NCBI RefSeq assembly: GCF_002024805.1
Contig: NZ_CP014337.1
Location: 1,240,001 to 1,304,000 of the forward strand
Direction: 5' to 3'
DNA: 64,000 nucleotides
Source: Elizabethkingia bruuniana
Lineage (GTDB): Bacteria > Bacteroidota > Bacteroidia > Flavobacteriales > Weeksellaceae
The notes under the pieces were generated by a model. It was not told where the DNA came from. It worked only from the letters and a program-made list of their open reading frames with translations, and searched no databases. Below, one piece after another: positions 17,366-26,868 of the stretch. The position numbers and the translations under genes are program-made. Numbering within the stretch: the first letter of the stretch is position 1; every line of letters begins with the position of its first letter.

Positions 17366-18409
17366 TTATGCCTTATAGGCTTCTTTGTAGTATTGAATAG
17401 CAGTTTCTGTCTGACTTTTTGTTACCTCATAATCATACAGGCAATGACCTATTTTATCTATAATTGAGAATTTTATAATACCATTACTATTCTTCTTGTC
17501 ATTCAGCATCAGATTGTAAATATCTTCATGGCTGAAACTATCAATAGAAAGGTATGGGTATATTGCCGTAATAGCATTGGTGATTTCTGCTAGAGTAGAT
17601 TCATCTATCAATTGGTTAGAGTAGGAAAGGTGAGCCTCCATAATCATTCCTGCGGCTACAGCTTCACCATGTGGAACAGGAGTTTCCTGCTGAAGGAAAA
17701 GACTTTCTATAGCATGCCCTATTGTATGGCCAAAGTTAAGCGTTTTACGGACATTCTGTTCTTTGAAGTCTTGCTCTACTACATATTGCTTAATGTTCAT
17801 AGAGTCCACTACAAATGGCTCTATGTTTTCTGGTGTTAATTCCAGTTGCTTTAGATTGTTCCAGTGTTGGTCAGAAGCGATAAGTCCATGTTTCAGCATC
17901 TCGGCAAAACCACTTCTTAGCTCAGTAAATGGTAATGTCTGTAAAAATTTTGGGTAAGCAAATATTTTTTCAGGTAAGGCGAATGTGCCGATAATGTTTT
18001 TGTAAAACTGATGGTCTATTCCTGTTTTTCCCCCTATAGAAGCATCTACCATAGACAATAAAGTTGTAGGTATATTAATGAATTTAATACCTCTTTTATA
18101 TGTAGAAGCAACAAAACCACCCATATCAGTAATAACACCACCTCCAATATTAATCATCAAAGCATTTCTGTCAGTACCGAATTCCGAAAGAATCTCCCAT
18201 AGCTGAGCAGCGGTCCCGATATTTTTTCCTTCTTCTCCGGCCTCAATCTCAATGATTTCGAACGGAATAGTAGTTTCCAAGTTTGCCAATACAGCAGGAA
18301 GGCAATATTCATGAGTATTTTCATCTACCAATAATAGAAGCAGGCTTGGTTTGATTTTACTAATATATTCGTTAAGCTGGCTGAAGTTGTCGTCTAAAAA
18401 GCTGATCAT
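17366..18409 (-). CDS. aroB: 3-Dehydroquinate synthase
   Basis: 347 residues. NAD-binding and metal motifs of the family are visible: IGGGVITDMGGFVASTYKRGI, NIPTTLLSMVDASIGGKTGID, and the zinc-ligand region NFGHTIGHAIE with HGEAVAAGM. It converts DAHP to 3-dehydroquinate, the second shikimate step, in the cytoplasm. It is divergent from the proline dehydrogenase gene with a 126-bp intergenic region holding promoters for both. No other aro gene is adjacent. Confidence 0.97.
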   Translation of the reverse strand: MISFLDDNFSQLNEYISKIKPSLLLLLVDENTHEYCLPAVLANLETTIPFEIIEIEAGEEGKNIGTAAQLWEILSEFGTDRNALMINIGGGVITDMGGFVASTYKRGIKFINIPTTLLSMVDASIGGKTGIDHQFYKNIIGTFALPEKIFAYPKFLQTLPFTELRSGFAEMLKHGLIASDQHWNNLKQLELTPENIEPFVVDSMNIKQYVVEQDFKEQNVRKTLNFGHTIGHAIESLFLQQETPVPHGEAVAAGMIMEAHLSYSNQLIDESTLAEITNAITAIYPYLSIDSFSHEDIYNLMLNDKKNSNGIIKFSIIDKIGHCLYDYEVTKSQTETAIQYYKEAYKA

Positions 18410-18434
18410 TCTGATTACTAATTTTTATATCATG

Positions 18435-18442
18435 CAAAAATA
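18435..18442 (-). promoter_or_regulatory. -7 box of aroB
   Basis: CAAAAATA on the plus strand is TATTTTTG on the minus, matching TAnnTTTG 26 bp before the aroB start. No TTG at the right distance. Confidence 0.5.
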
Positions 18443-18481
18443 CCGTTTTTGAATTGAAAAAAGTACTTAAAAGATAGTGTA

Positions 18482-18508
18482 TTGTCCAGCATACTTTTAC
18501 TAAATTTG
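18482..18508 (+). promoter_or_regulatory. Promoter of the proline dehydrogenase gene
   Basis: TTG at 18482-18484 and TAAATTTG at 18501-18508 (16-nt gap). The predicted start near 18514 excludes the upstream in-frame start at 18482 and supports ATG 18536. Confidence 0.6.
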
Positions 18509-18535
18509 CGAATCATAAATTTAATAGAAACAGAG

Positions 18536-19705
18536 ATGAGTATTTTTGATAATACACAGATTGCATTTGCAGATAAAACAACAGACCAGTTGAGAAAAGC
18601 ATACTGGATGTTCAAAGGTATTGAAAACCCTACACTAACGAATATGGGTGTTTCTATGCTTAACTTTACCGTAAAGAACAACTTTCCTTTTGTAGACGGA
18701 ATTGTAAAGAAAACTTTATTCGAACAATTCTGTGGTGGTGAAACCCGTGAAGAAAGTATACAGGCGGTAAACAAGCTATGGAAAAGAGGGGTAGGAAGTA
18801 TCTTCGATTACTCTGTAGAGGGTAAAGAAGATGAAGAAAGCTTTGACAAAATCTGCAATGAGATTAAAGATATTATCAAATTCTCTAAAGGTAATCCGGC
18901 GATACCGTTTGTGGTATTCAAGCCAACGGCTTTCGGAAGAATAGATCTTTATGAAGAAGTAGGTAAGGGAAGAGAACTTACAACAAGTGAAAAGGAAGAA
19001 TGGGAGCGTGTAAGAACCCGTTTTGATGAAGTTTGTAAGTTGTGCCATGAAAACAATATTAAAGTAATGGTAGATGCTGAAGAATCCTGGATGCAGGATG
19101 CAGCAGATCACCTTACTGAAGAAATGATGGAAAAATACAATAAGGAAACTCCAATTGTATGGAATACCATCCAGATGTACAGAACTTTCAGACTGGAATA
19201 TATGGAAGGACACTTGCAAAGAGCTCGTGAAAAAGGTTATTTCATTGGTTATAAAATTGTACGTGGTGCCTATATGGAAAAAGAGCGCGACAGAGCTATA
19301 AGAATGGGCTATCCTTCACCAATACAGCCTACTAAGCAAGCTACAGACGATAACTATAATGCAGGTATCGATTTTATTATGGGGCATCAGGATATTGTTT
19401 CAGCATTCTTCGGGACTCATAACGAGAAAAGTACCGAGCTGATAATGGATAAGATGAAAGCTGCAGGATTGTCAAACGATTCATCTCATGTATATTTCGG
19501 TCAGTTATACGGAATGTCTGATAATATTACGTTCTACCTTTCCAGCTTACACTATAATGTAGCTAAATATTTACCTTATGGTCCGGTGAAAGACGTAGTG
19601 CCATATTTAACACGTCGTGCGCAGGAAAATACTTCTGTGGCAGGACAGACAGGAAGAGAACTTTCTTTGATTCAGAAAGAAATAGAAAGAAGAAAGAAAA
19701 AATAA
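18536..19705 (+). CDS. Proline dehydrogenase
   Basis: 389 residues from ATG 18536. It is a stand-alone PRODH barrel rather than a PutA fusion: no P5C dehydrogenase domain follows. Visible conserved parts include the VMVDAEESWMQ strand, the YKIVRGAYMEKERDRA segment with FAD- and substrate-contacting arginine/glutamate, FGTHNEKS, and the terminal YLTRRAQENTSV block. It oxidises L-proline to pyrroline-5-carboxylate with electrons to the quinone pool. It has its own promoter and terminator. Confidence 0.93.
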   Translation: MSIFDNTQIAFADKTTDQLRKAYWMFKGIENPTLTNMGVSMLNFTVKNNFPFVDGIVKKTLFEQFCGGETREESIQAVNKLWKRGVGSIFDYSVEGKEDEESFDKICNEIKDIIKFSKGNPAIPFVVFKPTAFGRIDLYEEVGKGRELTTSEKEEWERVRTRFDEVCKLCHENNIKVMVDAEESWMQDAADHLTEEMMEKYNKETPIVWNTIQMYRTFRLEYMEGHLQRAREKGYFIGYKIVRGAYMEKERDRAIRMGYPSPIQPTKQATDDNYNAGIDFIMGHQDIVSAFFGTHNEKSTELIMDKMKAAGLSNDSSHVYFGQLYGMSDNITFYLSSLHYNVAKYLPYGPVKDVVPYLTRRAQENTSVAGQTGRELSLIQKEIERRKKK

Positions 19706-19713
19706 ATAATCTT

Positions 19714-19780
19714 AAAATCTGAGATTGAGAAAATTTCCTGCTATAGAACTATAGAAGAAATACTCACTCTCAGATTTTTT
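19714..19780 (+). terminator. Terminator after proline dehydrogenase
   Basis: AAAATCTGAGA (19714-19724) pairs with TCTCAGATTTT (19768-19778), with TGAG/CTCA extending inward, then a T-run. The loop is long (about 43 nt). Confidence 0.7.
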
Positions 19781-19795
19781 ATATTTTAGATAAAA

Positions 19796-22237
19796 ATGAT
19801 GTTTGCTCAGCTCATTTTGCCATTAAATATTAAAGGAACTTATACCTATAAAGTTCCTATTTTTTTATATGGTAAACTGGCGATCGGAATGCGTGTTGTA
19901 GTTCCTTTTGGCGGAAAAAAACTTTATACGGGGATTGTTGCTGAAATTCATGACAGAGAACCGGAAGCATTTTTACCAAAAGAAATTATTTCCGCTTTGG
20001 ATAATGAAGCTATCCTGCCGGAGGAGCAACTGAAATTCTGGCAATGGGTTTCGGATTACTATTTGTGTAATGTAGGTGAAGTATACCGTTTTGCATTTCC
20101 TTCTTCTTTAAAACTGGAAAGCGAAACTTATGTAAAGAGGAATCCGGATGTAGAAGTTGACTATGAAGTACTGGATGTTCACGAGATACATCTGATGCAG
20201 GCATTGGAGGTAAAATCCGTGATTAATCTCCAGGAACTTGAAGCATTTATTCCCAGAAAAGAGGTTATGAAGACGCTTAACAGTCTGATCGACGAGCGTC
20301 TGATTGTTATTGATGAGAAAATTAGCGAAAAGTATAAAGCTAAAGAGGTTTCATATATCAGATTGAAAGAAGGGTTGCTGGAAAGTGTAGCGCTTCACGA
20401 AATCCTTTCGATACTGAATAAAGCGCCTAAACAAAAAGATCTTTTTCTGGCCATTCTGGATAAAGCAACCTCCGAAAATCCGTTTGTAAAAAAATCAGAA
20501 CTCTTTGAAGATAAATTTTTCAGCAGCCAGCAGCTAAAAGCACTTGTTGATAAAGGTTATGTGGAAGAGTTTTATTTGCAAAAAGATCGTATAGACTCGT
20601 ATGACGGGGATTTGGAGCAAATAGAACAGCTTACAGATCTTCAGCAAAAAGCTTTGTGGGAAATTGTAAAGCAGTATGAAGAGAAAGATGTTGTATTGCT
20701 ACATGGTGTTACGGGATCTGGTAAAACCCACCTGTATATTTCCAAAATAGAAGAAACAGTAGCTTCCGGAAAGAATGTATTAATGCTTTTCCCGGAAGTC
20801 GCATTGACCAAGCAGATCACCCAAAGATTAGAGAAAAAATACGGACAATTACTCGGTTTTTATCATTCCAAATTAACCGACTTTGAAAAGGTTGAAATTT
20901 GGAGAAAAGTAAAAAATAACCAGTTGAAAATTGTTCTGGGAACTCGGAATGCACTCTTTTTACCATTTCAGAATCTTGGGATGGTAATTGTAGATGAAGA
21001 ACACGATTCCCAATATAAAACAACAACTGTTCAGCCTTTTTTTAATGCAAAAGATGCGGCAATTGTTTTAGGAAAGTTTTACGAAGCAAAAGTTCTGCTG
21101 GGCAGTGCAACACCTTCTGTCGAATCTTATTATTCGGCCTTAACCAATAAAATTGGATTGGTGAAATTAGATGAACGTTTTGGCGAAAGCAAAGTTCCTA
21201 AGATAAACCTGATTGACTTTAAAGAAGCTCAGAATCTGAAAACTACTAATGGCAGCTTTACAATCCAAATGATTATGGAGATCAGGGAGCAATTGGAGCA
21301 GAAGAAGCAGGTTATCATCCTTCACAATCGCCGTGGATATGCCAATGTGATAGAATGTGAAAGTTGTGGTTATACACAATATTGTAGTAATTGCGATGTT
21401 GTGATGACTTATCATAAAGTATCTAACGAACTGAAGTGTCATTATTGTGGTCAGAGATCGGCAGTGCCTAAGCAATGTCCGTCTTGTCATTCCGAAAATC
21501 TTACAACAAAAGGTTTGGGAATCCAGCAATTGGAAGAAGAAGTTCAGCGTCTATTTCCTGAAGCAGAAGTTGGTCGAATGGATCTGGATGCTATGCGGAC
21601 TAAATTTGCCTACGAAAAGTTCTTTGAAAGAGTAGAAAATCAGGAACTGGATATTATTATTGGTACCCAGATGATTTCTAAAGGACTGGATTTTGATCAT
21701 GTAGATCTTGTTGTGGTTCCGAAATCTGATGCAATGCTGCATATTCAGGACTTCCGGGCAGAAGAAAGAGCTTATCAGCTATTCACTCAGATGGCCGGAC
21801 GCGCCGGAAGAACTTCGCAACACGGAAGAATGCTGCTTCAGACTTATAATCCTTATCAGACCATTTTTGAGAAATTGTCAAAGGATCCGGATCACATATA
21901 CGAATACTTTATTCAGGAAAGAAACAGATTCTTATATCCGCCTTTTGTGAAATTAATTTTCATAGAATTAAAGCACCGCCGGGAAGATAAAGTAGAAAGA
22001 GCATCCCAGTTTCTGGGCTCTGTCCTAAGAAAGTATTTGCCGGAAGAATGCATACTGGGACCTGAAAAATCACAGATTTTCAGGATTAATAATTTATACC
22101 AGTATCAGATTTTACTAAAACTTCCTAAAGGAAAAAAATACAATCTGTTCAAACAATTTGTCTCTACTTCAATAGATGAATTCAATGAAATTTCGGGTTA
22201 CAAAAGTGTAAAATTGAATCTCTATGTCGATTTTTAA
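19796..22237 (+). CDS. priA: Primosomal protein N', replication-restart helicase
   Basis: 813 residues. An N-terminal 3'-DNA-binding domain (FAQLILPLNIKGTYTYKVP) is followed by a winged-helix region and a SF2 helicase core: Walker A GVTGSGKT at residues 304-311 and Walker B DEEH (IVDEEHDSQYK). A zinc-binding insertion at about 518-566 carries eight cysteines in CESCGYTQYCSNCD and CHYCGQRS..QCPSCHS. Motif V-VI is MISKGLDFDHVDLV...QMAGRAGR. It reloads the replicative helicase at stalled forks. A second ATG three bases on (19799) could equally be used. Confidence 0.97.
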   Translation: MMFAQLILPLNIKGTYTYKVPIFLYGKLAIGMRVVVPFGGKKLYTGIVAEIHDREPEAFLPKEIISALDNEAILPEEQLKFWQWVSDYYLCNVGEVYRFAFPSSLKLESETYVKRNPDVEVDYEVLDVHEIHLMQALEVKSVINLQELEAFIPRKEVMKTLNSLIDERLIVIDEKISEKYKAKEVSYIRLKEGLLESVALHEILSILNKAPKQKDLFLAILDKATSENPFVKKSELFEDKFFSSQQLKALVDKGYVEEFYLQKDRIDSYDGDLEQIEQLTDLQQKALWEIVKQYEEKDVVLLHGVTGSGKTHLYISKIEETVASGKNVLMLFPEVALTKQITQRLEKKYGQLLGFYHSKLTDFEKVEIWRKVKNNQLKIVLGTRNALFLPFQNLGMVIVDEEHDSQYKTTTVQPFFNAKDAAIVLGKFYEAKVLLGSATPSVESYYSALTNKIGLVKLDERFGESKVPKINLIDFKEAQNLKTTNGSFTIQMIMEIREQLEQKKQVIILHNRRGYANVIECESCGYTQYCSNCDVVMTYHKVSNELKCHYCGQRSAVPKQCPSCHSENLTTKGLGIQQLEEEVQRLFPEAEVGRMDLDAMRTKFAYEKFFERVENQELDIIIGTQMISKGLDFDHVDLVVVPKSDAMLHIQDFRAEERAYQLFTQMAGRAGRTSQHGRMLLQTYNPYQTIFEKLSKDPDHIYEYFIQERNRFLYPPFVKLIFIELKHRREDKVERASQFLGSVLRKYLPEECILGPEKSQIFRINNLYQYQILLKLPKGKKYNLFKQFVSTSIDEFNEISGYKSVKLNLYVDF

Positions 22238-22384
22238 CTTTTTTTAACAAAAGTTATGAAGCTTTAGTACAGCTCACTCATTGATTAGGCATAATAATTA
22301 GTATTTTTATTTCGTTATAAGATGTGGAATATTTATATTTTTTAAATATTCAGCATTTTACATGTTTTTATAAATATTTAATAA

Positions 22385-23851
22385 ATGAATCTAGAGAAAC
22401 TTATCTCGGGGAACCTAATCCTCTTCACTTCATTTCTTTTAGCACAAACCTCTGCTCAACCATCTGTACAAACATATTATCCGCAGGTATATGCGGAGCA
22501 GCAGCTTGTGGGAAAAGAAATGACGGCTGAGAAATCCCTGTTGAGCCCTAAAATTCAGTTAGACACTGAATTGAACAGAGTTCAGAGTGATCCCGTTCTG
22601 CGTTATGCAACATGGGGCTTCGCGGTTTATGATCCGCAAACGAATAAAATGATTACCTGCTACAACGAGAATGTACCATTGGTGCCAGCTTCCACAACGA
22701 AACTGTTGACAACCGATACAGCATATTCTCTTTTTGGAAAAAAATTCCAGTGGGTAACTCAGTTGGAATATTCCGGAGAAATAACCCCGGAAGGAGCTTT
22801 GAATGGAAACCTGTATATTATTGGTAGTGGAGACCCCAGCCTTGGAACCAATCAGGCTGGAGCAGACTCTTACTGGACAATTATTGCTAATTTTAAAGAT
22901 GCTTTAAACAGGGCAGGAATCAAAAGAATTAATGGTGGAATTGTAATAGAATCTGGGATTTTTAAAACATCCGAAACAATTCTTCCTCCTAATATCGTAT
23001 GGTTAGAACACAATAACTATTATTTGCCTGTAGGGAATACCCAGAACATAAATCCTCAGAACGAAAAAATGGTGGTTAAAGCCAAAAGACCATCATCCGG
23101 AGAGAAAAGCTACTTCTATATTTCACCATATAGTAAGCAGCTGGTTTATGCAGATAAGTTTGAAGGAAATACATATTTACAAGGGAAATTACCGGATGCT
23201 CCGGCTTATCTGGCTAATAATCTGAAATCTTCTTTAATAAAAAGCGGAACGCCTGTAACGGGTGCAGTAACTACACGTACTGTAGATACTAACCCTGAAG
23301 AAAGAGTTTTTTTGGCAGAACAAAAATCTCCAACACTGGAAGATATAATATACTTTACCAACCAGAACAGTAATAACAGATATGCAGAAGCATTGATGCG
23401 TATTTCCGGATTTTATACCAATGGAGATCTTTCGCTGGAGTCTGGCAAAAGCGCTGTTGTAAGTCATTTGGGAGCTGTAGGTTTTGACTTTGCAGGACTG
23501 AATTATGCAGATGGAAGTGGCCTTTCTAAAAGTAATACTGTAACCCCTTTGGCACATGTGAAATTCCTGGCACAGCTAATGAAACAACCATATTTCAAAA
23601 CTTATTTTGATTCATTGCCAATTGCCGGAAATTCAGGAACACTGAAAAAAATGTTCTTGTATAATGAAGCGAATGGACAAATTTTCGCCAAAACGGGAAC
23701 GCTGAACAGAGTGAAAACACTTGCAGGCTATATTAAAACGAGAACAGGGAAGACACTTACATTCTCATTACTCATTAATAATTATAGTGGTTCAGTCGAT
23801 CAGGTAAAACGAAAAATGGAACAATTGCTGGAACCGACATTACAATTATAA
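22385..23851 (+). CDS. dacB: D-alanyl-D-alanine carboxypeptidase/endopeptidase (PBP4-type)
   Basis: 488 residues with an N-terminal export signal ending near TSAQ. The penicillin-binding triad is intact: Ser103-x-x-Lys106 in VPASTTKLL, an SNN box in NQNSNNRYAEAL, and KTG in FAKTGTLNRV. The long insertion between the first two motifs and the overall size are those of class C low-molecular-mass PBPs (peptidase S13). It trims or cleaves peptidoglycan stem peptides in the periplasm. It stands alone between priA and kbl. Confidence 0.94.
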   Translation: MNLEKLISGNLILFTSFLLAQTSAQPSVQTYYPQVYAEQQLVGKEMTAEKSLLSPKIQLDTELNRVQSDPVLRYATWGFAVYDPQTNKMITCYNENVPLVPASTTKLLTTDTAYSLFGKKFQWVTQLEYSGEITPEGALNGNLYIIGSGDPSLGTNQAGADSYWTIIANFKDALNRAGIKRINGGIVIESGIFKTSETILPPNIVWLEHNNYYLPVGNTQNINPQNEKMVVKAKRPSSGEKSYFYISPYSKQLVYADKFEGNTYLQGKLPDAPAYLANNLKSSLIKSGTPVTGAVTTRTVDTNPEERVFLAEQKSPTLEDIIYFTNQNSNNRYAEALMRISGFYTNGDLSLESGKSAVVSHLGAVGFDFAGLNYADGSGLSKSNTVTPLAHVKFLAQLMKQPYFKTYFDSLPIAGNSGTLKKMFLYNEANGQIFAKTGTLNRVKTLAGYIKTRTGKTLTFSLLINNYSGSVDQVKRKMEQLLEPTLQL

Positions 23852-23871
23852 AATTTTCTTAAATACATACG

Positions 23872-23898
23872 AAAGCCTTCTTTACTGGAGGCTTTTTT
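23872..23898 (+). terminator. Terminator after dacB
   Basis: AAAGCCTTC pairs with GGAGGCTTT (one G-U), followed by a T-run. Confidence 0.85.
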
Positions 23899-23926
23899 TA
23901 TAAATTAGCGTCTCAAATTTAATAAT

Positions 23927-25120
23927 ATGATTAGCCCAAAATTTTTAGAGAATCTTCAAAACGAATTGGCACAGATTGATGCTGACGGACTATACAAAAG
24001 AGAAAGAATTATTACCTCTTCGCAGGATGCGGAAATAGTAGTAAATAATAAGACCTTATTAAATTTCTGCGCAAACAACTATTTAGGATTAGCGAATAAT
24101 CCGGAAGTTGTAAAGGCTTCTCAGGCTGCAATGGATACTCATGGATACGGAATGGCTTCAGTAAGATTTATTTGCGGTACACAGGATATTCATAAGAATC
24201 TGGAAAAGAAGATTTCTGAATTTTTAGGAACAGAAGATACAATACTTTATGCAGCATGTTTTGATGCTAACGGAGGGGTTTTCGAACCTTTGTTTACGGA
24301 ACAGGATGCGATTATTTCGGATGAATTAAACCATGCTTCAATTATTGACGGGGTTAGATTATGTAAAGCTGCCCGTTACAGATATAAAAACAATAACATG
24401 GAAGATCTGGAAGCACAATTAATAGCTGCTTCTGAAAAAAATCACAGATTCAAAATTATTGTAACTGACGGTGTTTTCTCTATGGATGGTATTGTTGCTG
24501 ACCTGAAAGGGGTTTGTGATCTTGCTGACAAGTATGATGCATTGGTAATGGTGGATGATTCTCACGCAACAGGTTTCATTGGCAAAACAGGCCGTGGAAC
24601 TCATGAAGCTAATGATGTAATCGGAAGAGTAGACATTATTACATCTACATTAGGTAAAGCTTTAGGTGGTGCTCTTGGAGGTTTCACATCCGGTAAAAAA
24701 GAAGTTATCGATATGCTGCGTCAGCGTTCAAGACCATATTTATTCTCTAACTCATTAGCGCCTGGTATCGTAGGAGCTGCAACTAAGGTATTGGAATTAA
24801 TTTCTGATGATACTTCCAGAAGAGACAGAGTAATGGAAAATGCACAGTATTTCCGTACTAAAATGCAGGAAGCTGGTTTCGATATTCCTGAAGGAGATGC
24901 TGCTATTGTTCCGGTTATGTTGTACGATGCTAAGCTTTCTCAGCAAATGGCTGATAAATTATTGGATGAAGGTATTTATGTAATTGGTTTCTTCTATCCG
25001 GTAGTACCAAAAGGCAAAGCTAGAATCAGAGTACAATTATCTGCTGCACATACACCAGAACATTTGGATAAAGCAATTGCTGCATTCACTAAAATTGGTA
25101 AAGAATTAAGAGTTATTTAA
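23927..25120 (+). CDS. kbl: Glycine C-acetyltransferase (2-amino-3-ketobutyrate CoA ligase)
   Basis: 397 residues, the typical length. It is an alpha-oxoamine synthase of PLP fold type [17 protein letters not shown] near the start, [19 protein letters not shown], and the Schiff-base lysine Lys244 in [14 protein letters not shown]. It cleaves 2-amino-3-ketobutyrate with CoA to glycine and acetyl-CoA in threonine breakdown. No tdh gene is adjacent. The near relatives serine palmitoyltransferase and KBL are hard to separate without alignment; the high overall similarity to Kbl ([21 protein letters not shown]) favours this call. Confidence 0.92.
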   Translation: MISPKFLENLQNELAQIDADGLYKRERIITSSQDAEIVVNNKTLLNFCANNYLGLANNPEVVKASQAAMDTHGYGMASVRFICGTQDIHKNLEKKISEFLGTEDTILYAACFDANGGVFEPLFTEQDAIISDELNHASIIDGVRLCKAARYRYKNNNMEDLEAQLIAASEKNHRFKIIVTDGVFSMDGIVADLKGVCDLADKYDALVMVDDSHATGFIGKTGRGTHEANDVIGRVDIITSTLGKALGGALGGFTSGKKEVIDMLRQRSRPYLFSNSLAPGIVGAATKVLELISDDTSRRDRVMENAQYFRTKMQEAGFDIPEGDAAIVPVMLYDAKLSQQMADKLLDEGIYVIGFFYPVVPKGKARIRVQLSAAHTPEHLDKAIAAFTKIGKELRVI

Positions 25121-25144
25121 TCTCCCTTAGTTTTTAAATATATT

Positions 25145-25177
25145 AATCTCCGCAGAAATGTTGGGGATTTTTTTTAT
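25145..25177 (+). terminator. Terminator after kbl
   Basis: AATCTCC pairs with GGGGATT (one G-U), followed by eight T residues. Confidence 0.75.
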
Positions 25178-25232
25178 TCTATTGTTGTAGAATAAAATTA
25201 TTTTACTATTTTTATTCTATTCAAGTAGAATA
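25175..25232. promoter_or_regulatory. Twin inverted repeats TATTCTA-N6-TAGAATA, candidate operators
   Basis: Two copies with perfect 7-bp arms and 6-nt spacers of different sequence: 25175-25194 (spacer TTGTTG) and 25213-25232 (spacer TTCAAG). Their centres are 38 bp apart. The second copy touches the start codon of the first lipoprotein gene, so a bound protein would block initiation. Confidence 0.7.
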
Positions 25233-25687
25233 TGAATAAGCTTTTTTCTTCATTGATTGTGTTAACTTTATTGTTCTCCTGTGGGATCAACAAAAGAGAT
25301 CGTGCAAAGCAAAGGCATGGGTATTGGAATGAAACAAAACCTGTGGCCGGCGGAATGTTAACGAGTAAAGGACGATACCGGCATGGTGAACAAAAAGGGA
25401 AGTGGCTTTATTCCTTTGGAGATACTTTATATCAAAAGGACAAGATCAGGAAGAATATTATTACCACAACTTATTACTATCCGGATAAATTACTGATGGC
25501 TAAAGGGCAGTCCAGACTGGATATAACAAAAGATGGGAAAAGGCATTGGTATAAATTTGGACCATGGCATGAATATGATTCAAAAGGCAATCTACTTTGG
25601 ATTAAATATTACAAAGAAGGCCATTTATACCAGTACCAGGAAGGAGGTATAATGAAATACGATGTGAAGAAATTTTACGGACACTAA
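25232..25687 (+). CDS. Lipoprotein with MORN-like repeats, paralogue A
   Basis: 151 residues. The N-terminus MNKLFSSLIVLTLLFSC is a lipoprotein signal with the acylated cysteine at residue 17. The mature part has MORN-like repeats of the form GRYRHGEQKGKWLYSFGDTLY and FGPWHEYDSKGNLLWIKYY, as in the YwqK-type MORN family. It is a clear paralogue of the next gene (shared RHG.W.ET, KG.W.Y..GD.LY and W(Y)K(F/Y)G(P/V)W blocks). The function is unknown. It is preceded by two inverted-repeat operators and shares a transcript with the next two genes (10-bp gap). Confidence 0.8.
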   Translation: MNKLFSSLIVLTLLFSCGINKRDRAKQRHGYWNETKPVAGGMLTSKGRYRHGEQKGKWLYSFGDTLYQKDKIRKNIITTTYYYPDKLLMAKGQSRLDITKDGKRHWYKFGPWHEYDSKGNLLWIKYYKEGHLYQYQEGGIMKYDVKKFYGH

Positions 25688-25697
25688 ATTTATTAAT

Positions 25698-26189
25698 ATG
25701 AATATTAAAGCTCTACTATTATTGACTGTTTTAACTGTGGTAAGTTGTTCTACCAAATACAATCAATATGATGCCAGACACCAACGACATGGAAAGTGGA
25801 AAGAAACATTGCATACAGGTGATGGAGATATGCTGGCGACAGGTAAATATAGAAACGGAGAAAAAATTGGAAAATGGACTTATAAATATGGTGATAGATT
25901 ATATGAAACGGAGAAATTTAAAAAAGAAACATCAGTAACCAAATCCTATCATTCAAATGGTAGATTATCTGCTATAGGAATGTCCAGGACTAATATTACT
26001 GATCAATACCGGAATTGGTATAAATATGGGGTATGGAAATATTATGATGAAAATGGTAAATTAGCTAAAGAAATTGACTTTAGTCAGGCTGCCAAAGAAA
26101 CAACGAAGGAAGTTGATCAGGCAGGGAACAAAGAACTGCAGGACAACATGAAAAAGATAAATAAAGCATTGAATGGAGGATCGAATTAA
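25698..26189 (+). CDS. Lipoprotein with MORN-like repeats, paralogue B
   Basis: 163 residues. Lipoprotein signal MNIKALLLLTVLTVVSC with the cysteine at residue 17. The mature region carries the same repeat pattern as paralogue A (GKYRNGEKIGKWTYKYGDRLYETEKF, YKYGVWKYYDENGKLAKEIDF) plus an extra charged helical tail of about 30 residues. The tandem pair arose by duplication. Its stop codon overlaps the start of the DNA glycosylase gene by 17 bp. The function is unknown. Confidence 0.8.
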   Translation: MNIKALLLLTVLTVVSCSTKYNQYDARHQRHGKWKETLHTGDGDMLATGKYRNGEKIGKWTYKYGDRLYETEKFKKETSVTKSYHSNGRLSAIGMSRTNITDQYRNWYKYGVWKYYDENGKLAKEIDFSQAAKETTKEVDQAGNKELQDNMKKINKALNGGSN

Positions 26190-26664
26190 TTCATTTCCAC
26201 CTTTTATAGATAAAGACTCAAAAATTCTGATCTTGGGATCCGTACCCGGAGTAAAATCTCTGGAGATGCAGCAATATTATGCACATCCGCAAAATCATTT
26301 CTGGAAGATTATGTTTCATCTGCTGGCTGAACCCGTAACTTCGGATTATGAAGAAAAGGTAGTGATGCTTCAGCGAAATGGAATTGCAGTATGGGATACG
26401 ATAGAAAGCTGTGAACGAAAAGGAAGTAAAGATACCGATATAAAAAATGAAGAAGCAAATGACATTGCAAAACTTTTAAAAGAGTTTCCAAATATAAAGG
26501 TTGTTTTCTGCAACGGACAGAAAGCATTCAAAAATCTTAGTAAACAGCTAAAAAATAAAGAAGTGGGGATTAATTTTTATGGATTACCCAGCACAAGTCC
26601 GCTTCATACTGTCGGATTCGAAAAGAAACTTCCGGAATGGGAACAGATTCTTCATTATCTGTAA
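26173..26664 (+). CDS. DNA-deoxyinosine (hypoxanthine) glycosylase, UDG superfamily
   Basis: 163 residues, matching the small HDG family of the uracil-DNA glycosylase superfamily. The first motif is ILGSVPGVKSLEMQQYYAHPQNHFWKI, and the last, near the C-terminus, LPSTSPLHTVGFEKKLPEW, corresponds to the intercalation-loop motif. It lacks the canonical UNG GQDPYH motif. Expected to excise hypoxanthine, possibly uracil, from deaminated DNA. It overlaps the preceding lipoprotein gene by 17 bp, so it is translated from the same message. A more general Mug-type call is possible. Confidence 0.88.
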   Translation: MEDRINSFPPFIDKDSKILILGSVPGVKSLEMQQYYAHPQNHFWKIMFHLLAEPVTSDYEEKVVMLQRNGIAVWDTIESCERKGSKDTDIKNEEANDIAKLLKEFPNIKVVFCNGQKAFKNLSKQLKNKEVGINFYGLPSTSPLHTVGFEKKLPEWEQILHYL

Positions 26665-26699
26665 ATTTTGGTGTTTTAGAATATATAAAGCTAACCACC

Positions 26700-26735
26700 A
26701 ACCTTATAGATCTCAAAAGTCTGTAAGGTTTTTTA
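26700..26735 (+). terminator. Terminator after the lipoprotein/glycosylase operon
   Basis: AACCTTATAGA pairs with TCTGTAAGGTT (11 bp with one G-U), followed by a T-run. Confidence 0.85.
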
Positions 26736-26795
26736 CTTTATATGTGTTATTAGAGGCCAACCAGAGGCGTTATAAAATCTTTAATTCTCAAAGAC

Positions 26796-26827
26796 TTGAC
26801 AAAGGGGTATTCGATGTCGTATATTTG
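26796..26827 (+). promoter_or_regulatory. Promoter of queA
   Basis: TTG(ACA) at 26796, 21-nt gap, TATATTTG at 26820-26827: a full match to the Bacteroidota consensus. Predicted leader about 36 nt. Confidence 0.8.
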
Positions 26828-26868
26828 CAGTCTGAAATTTTTTAACTGTAACATACGATTTTATATAA

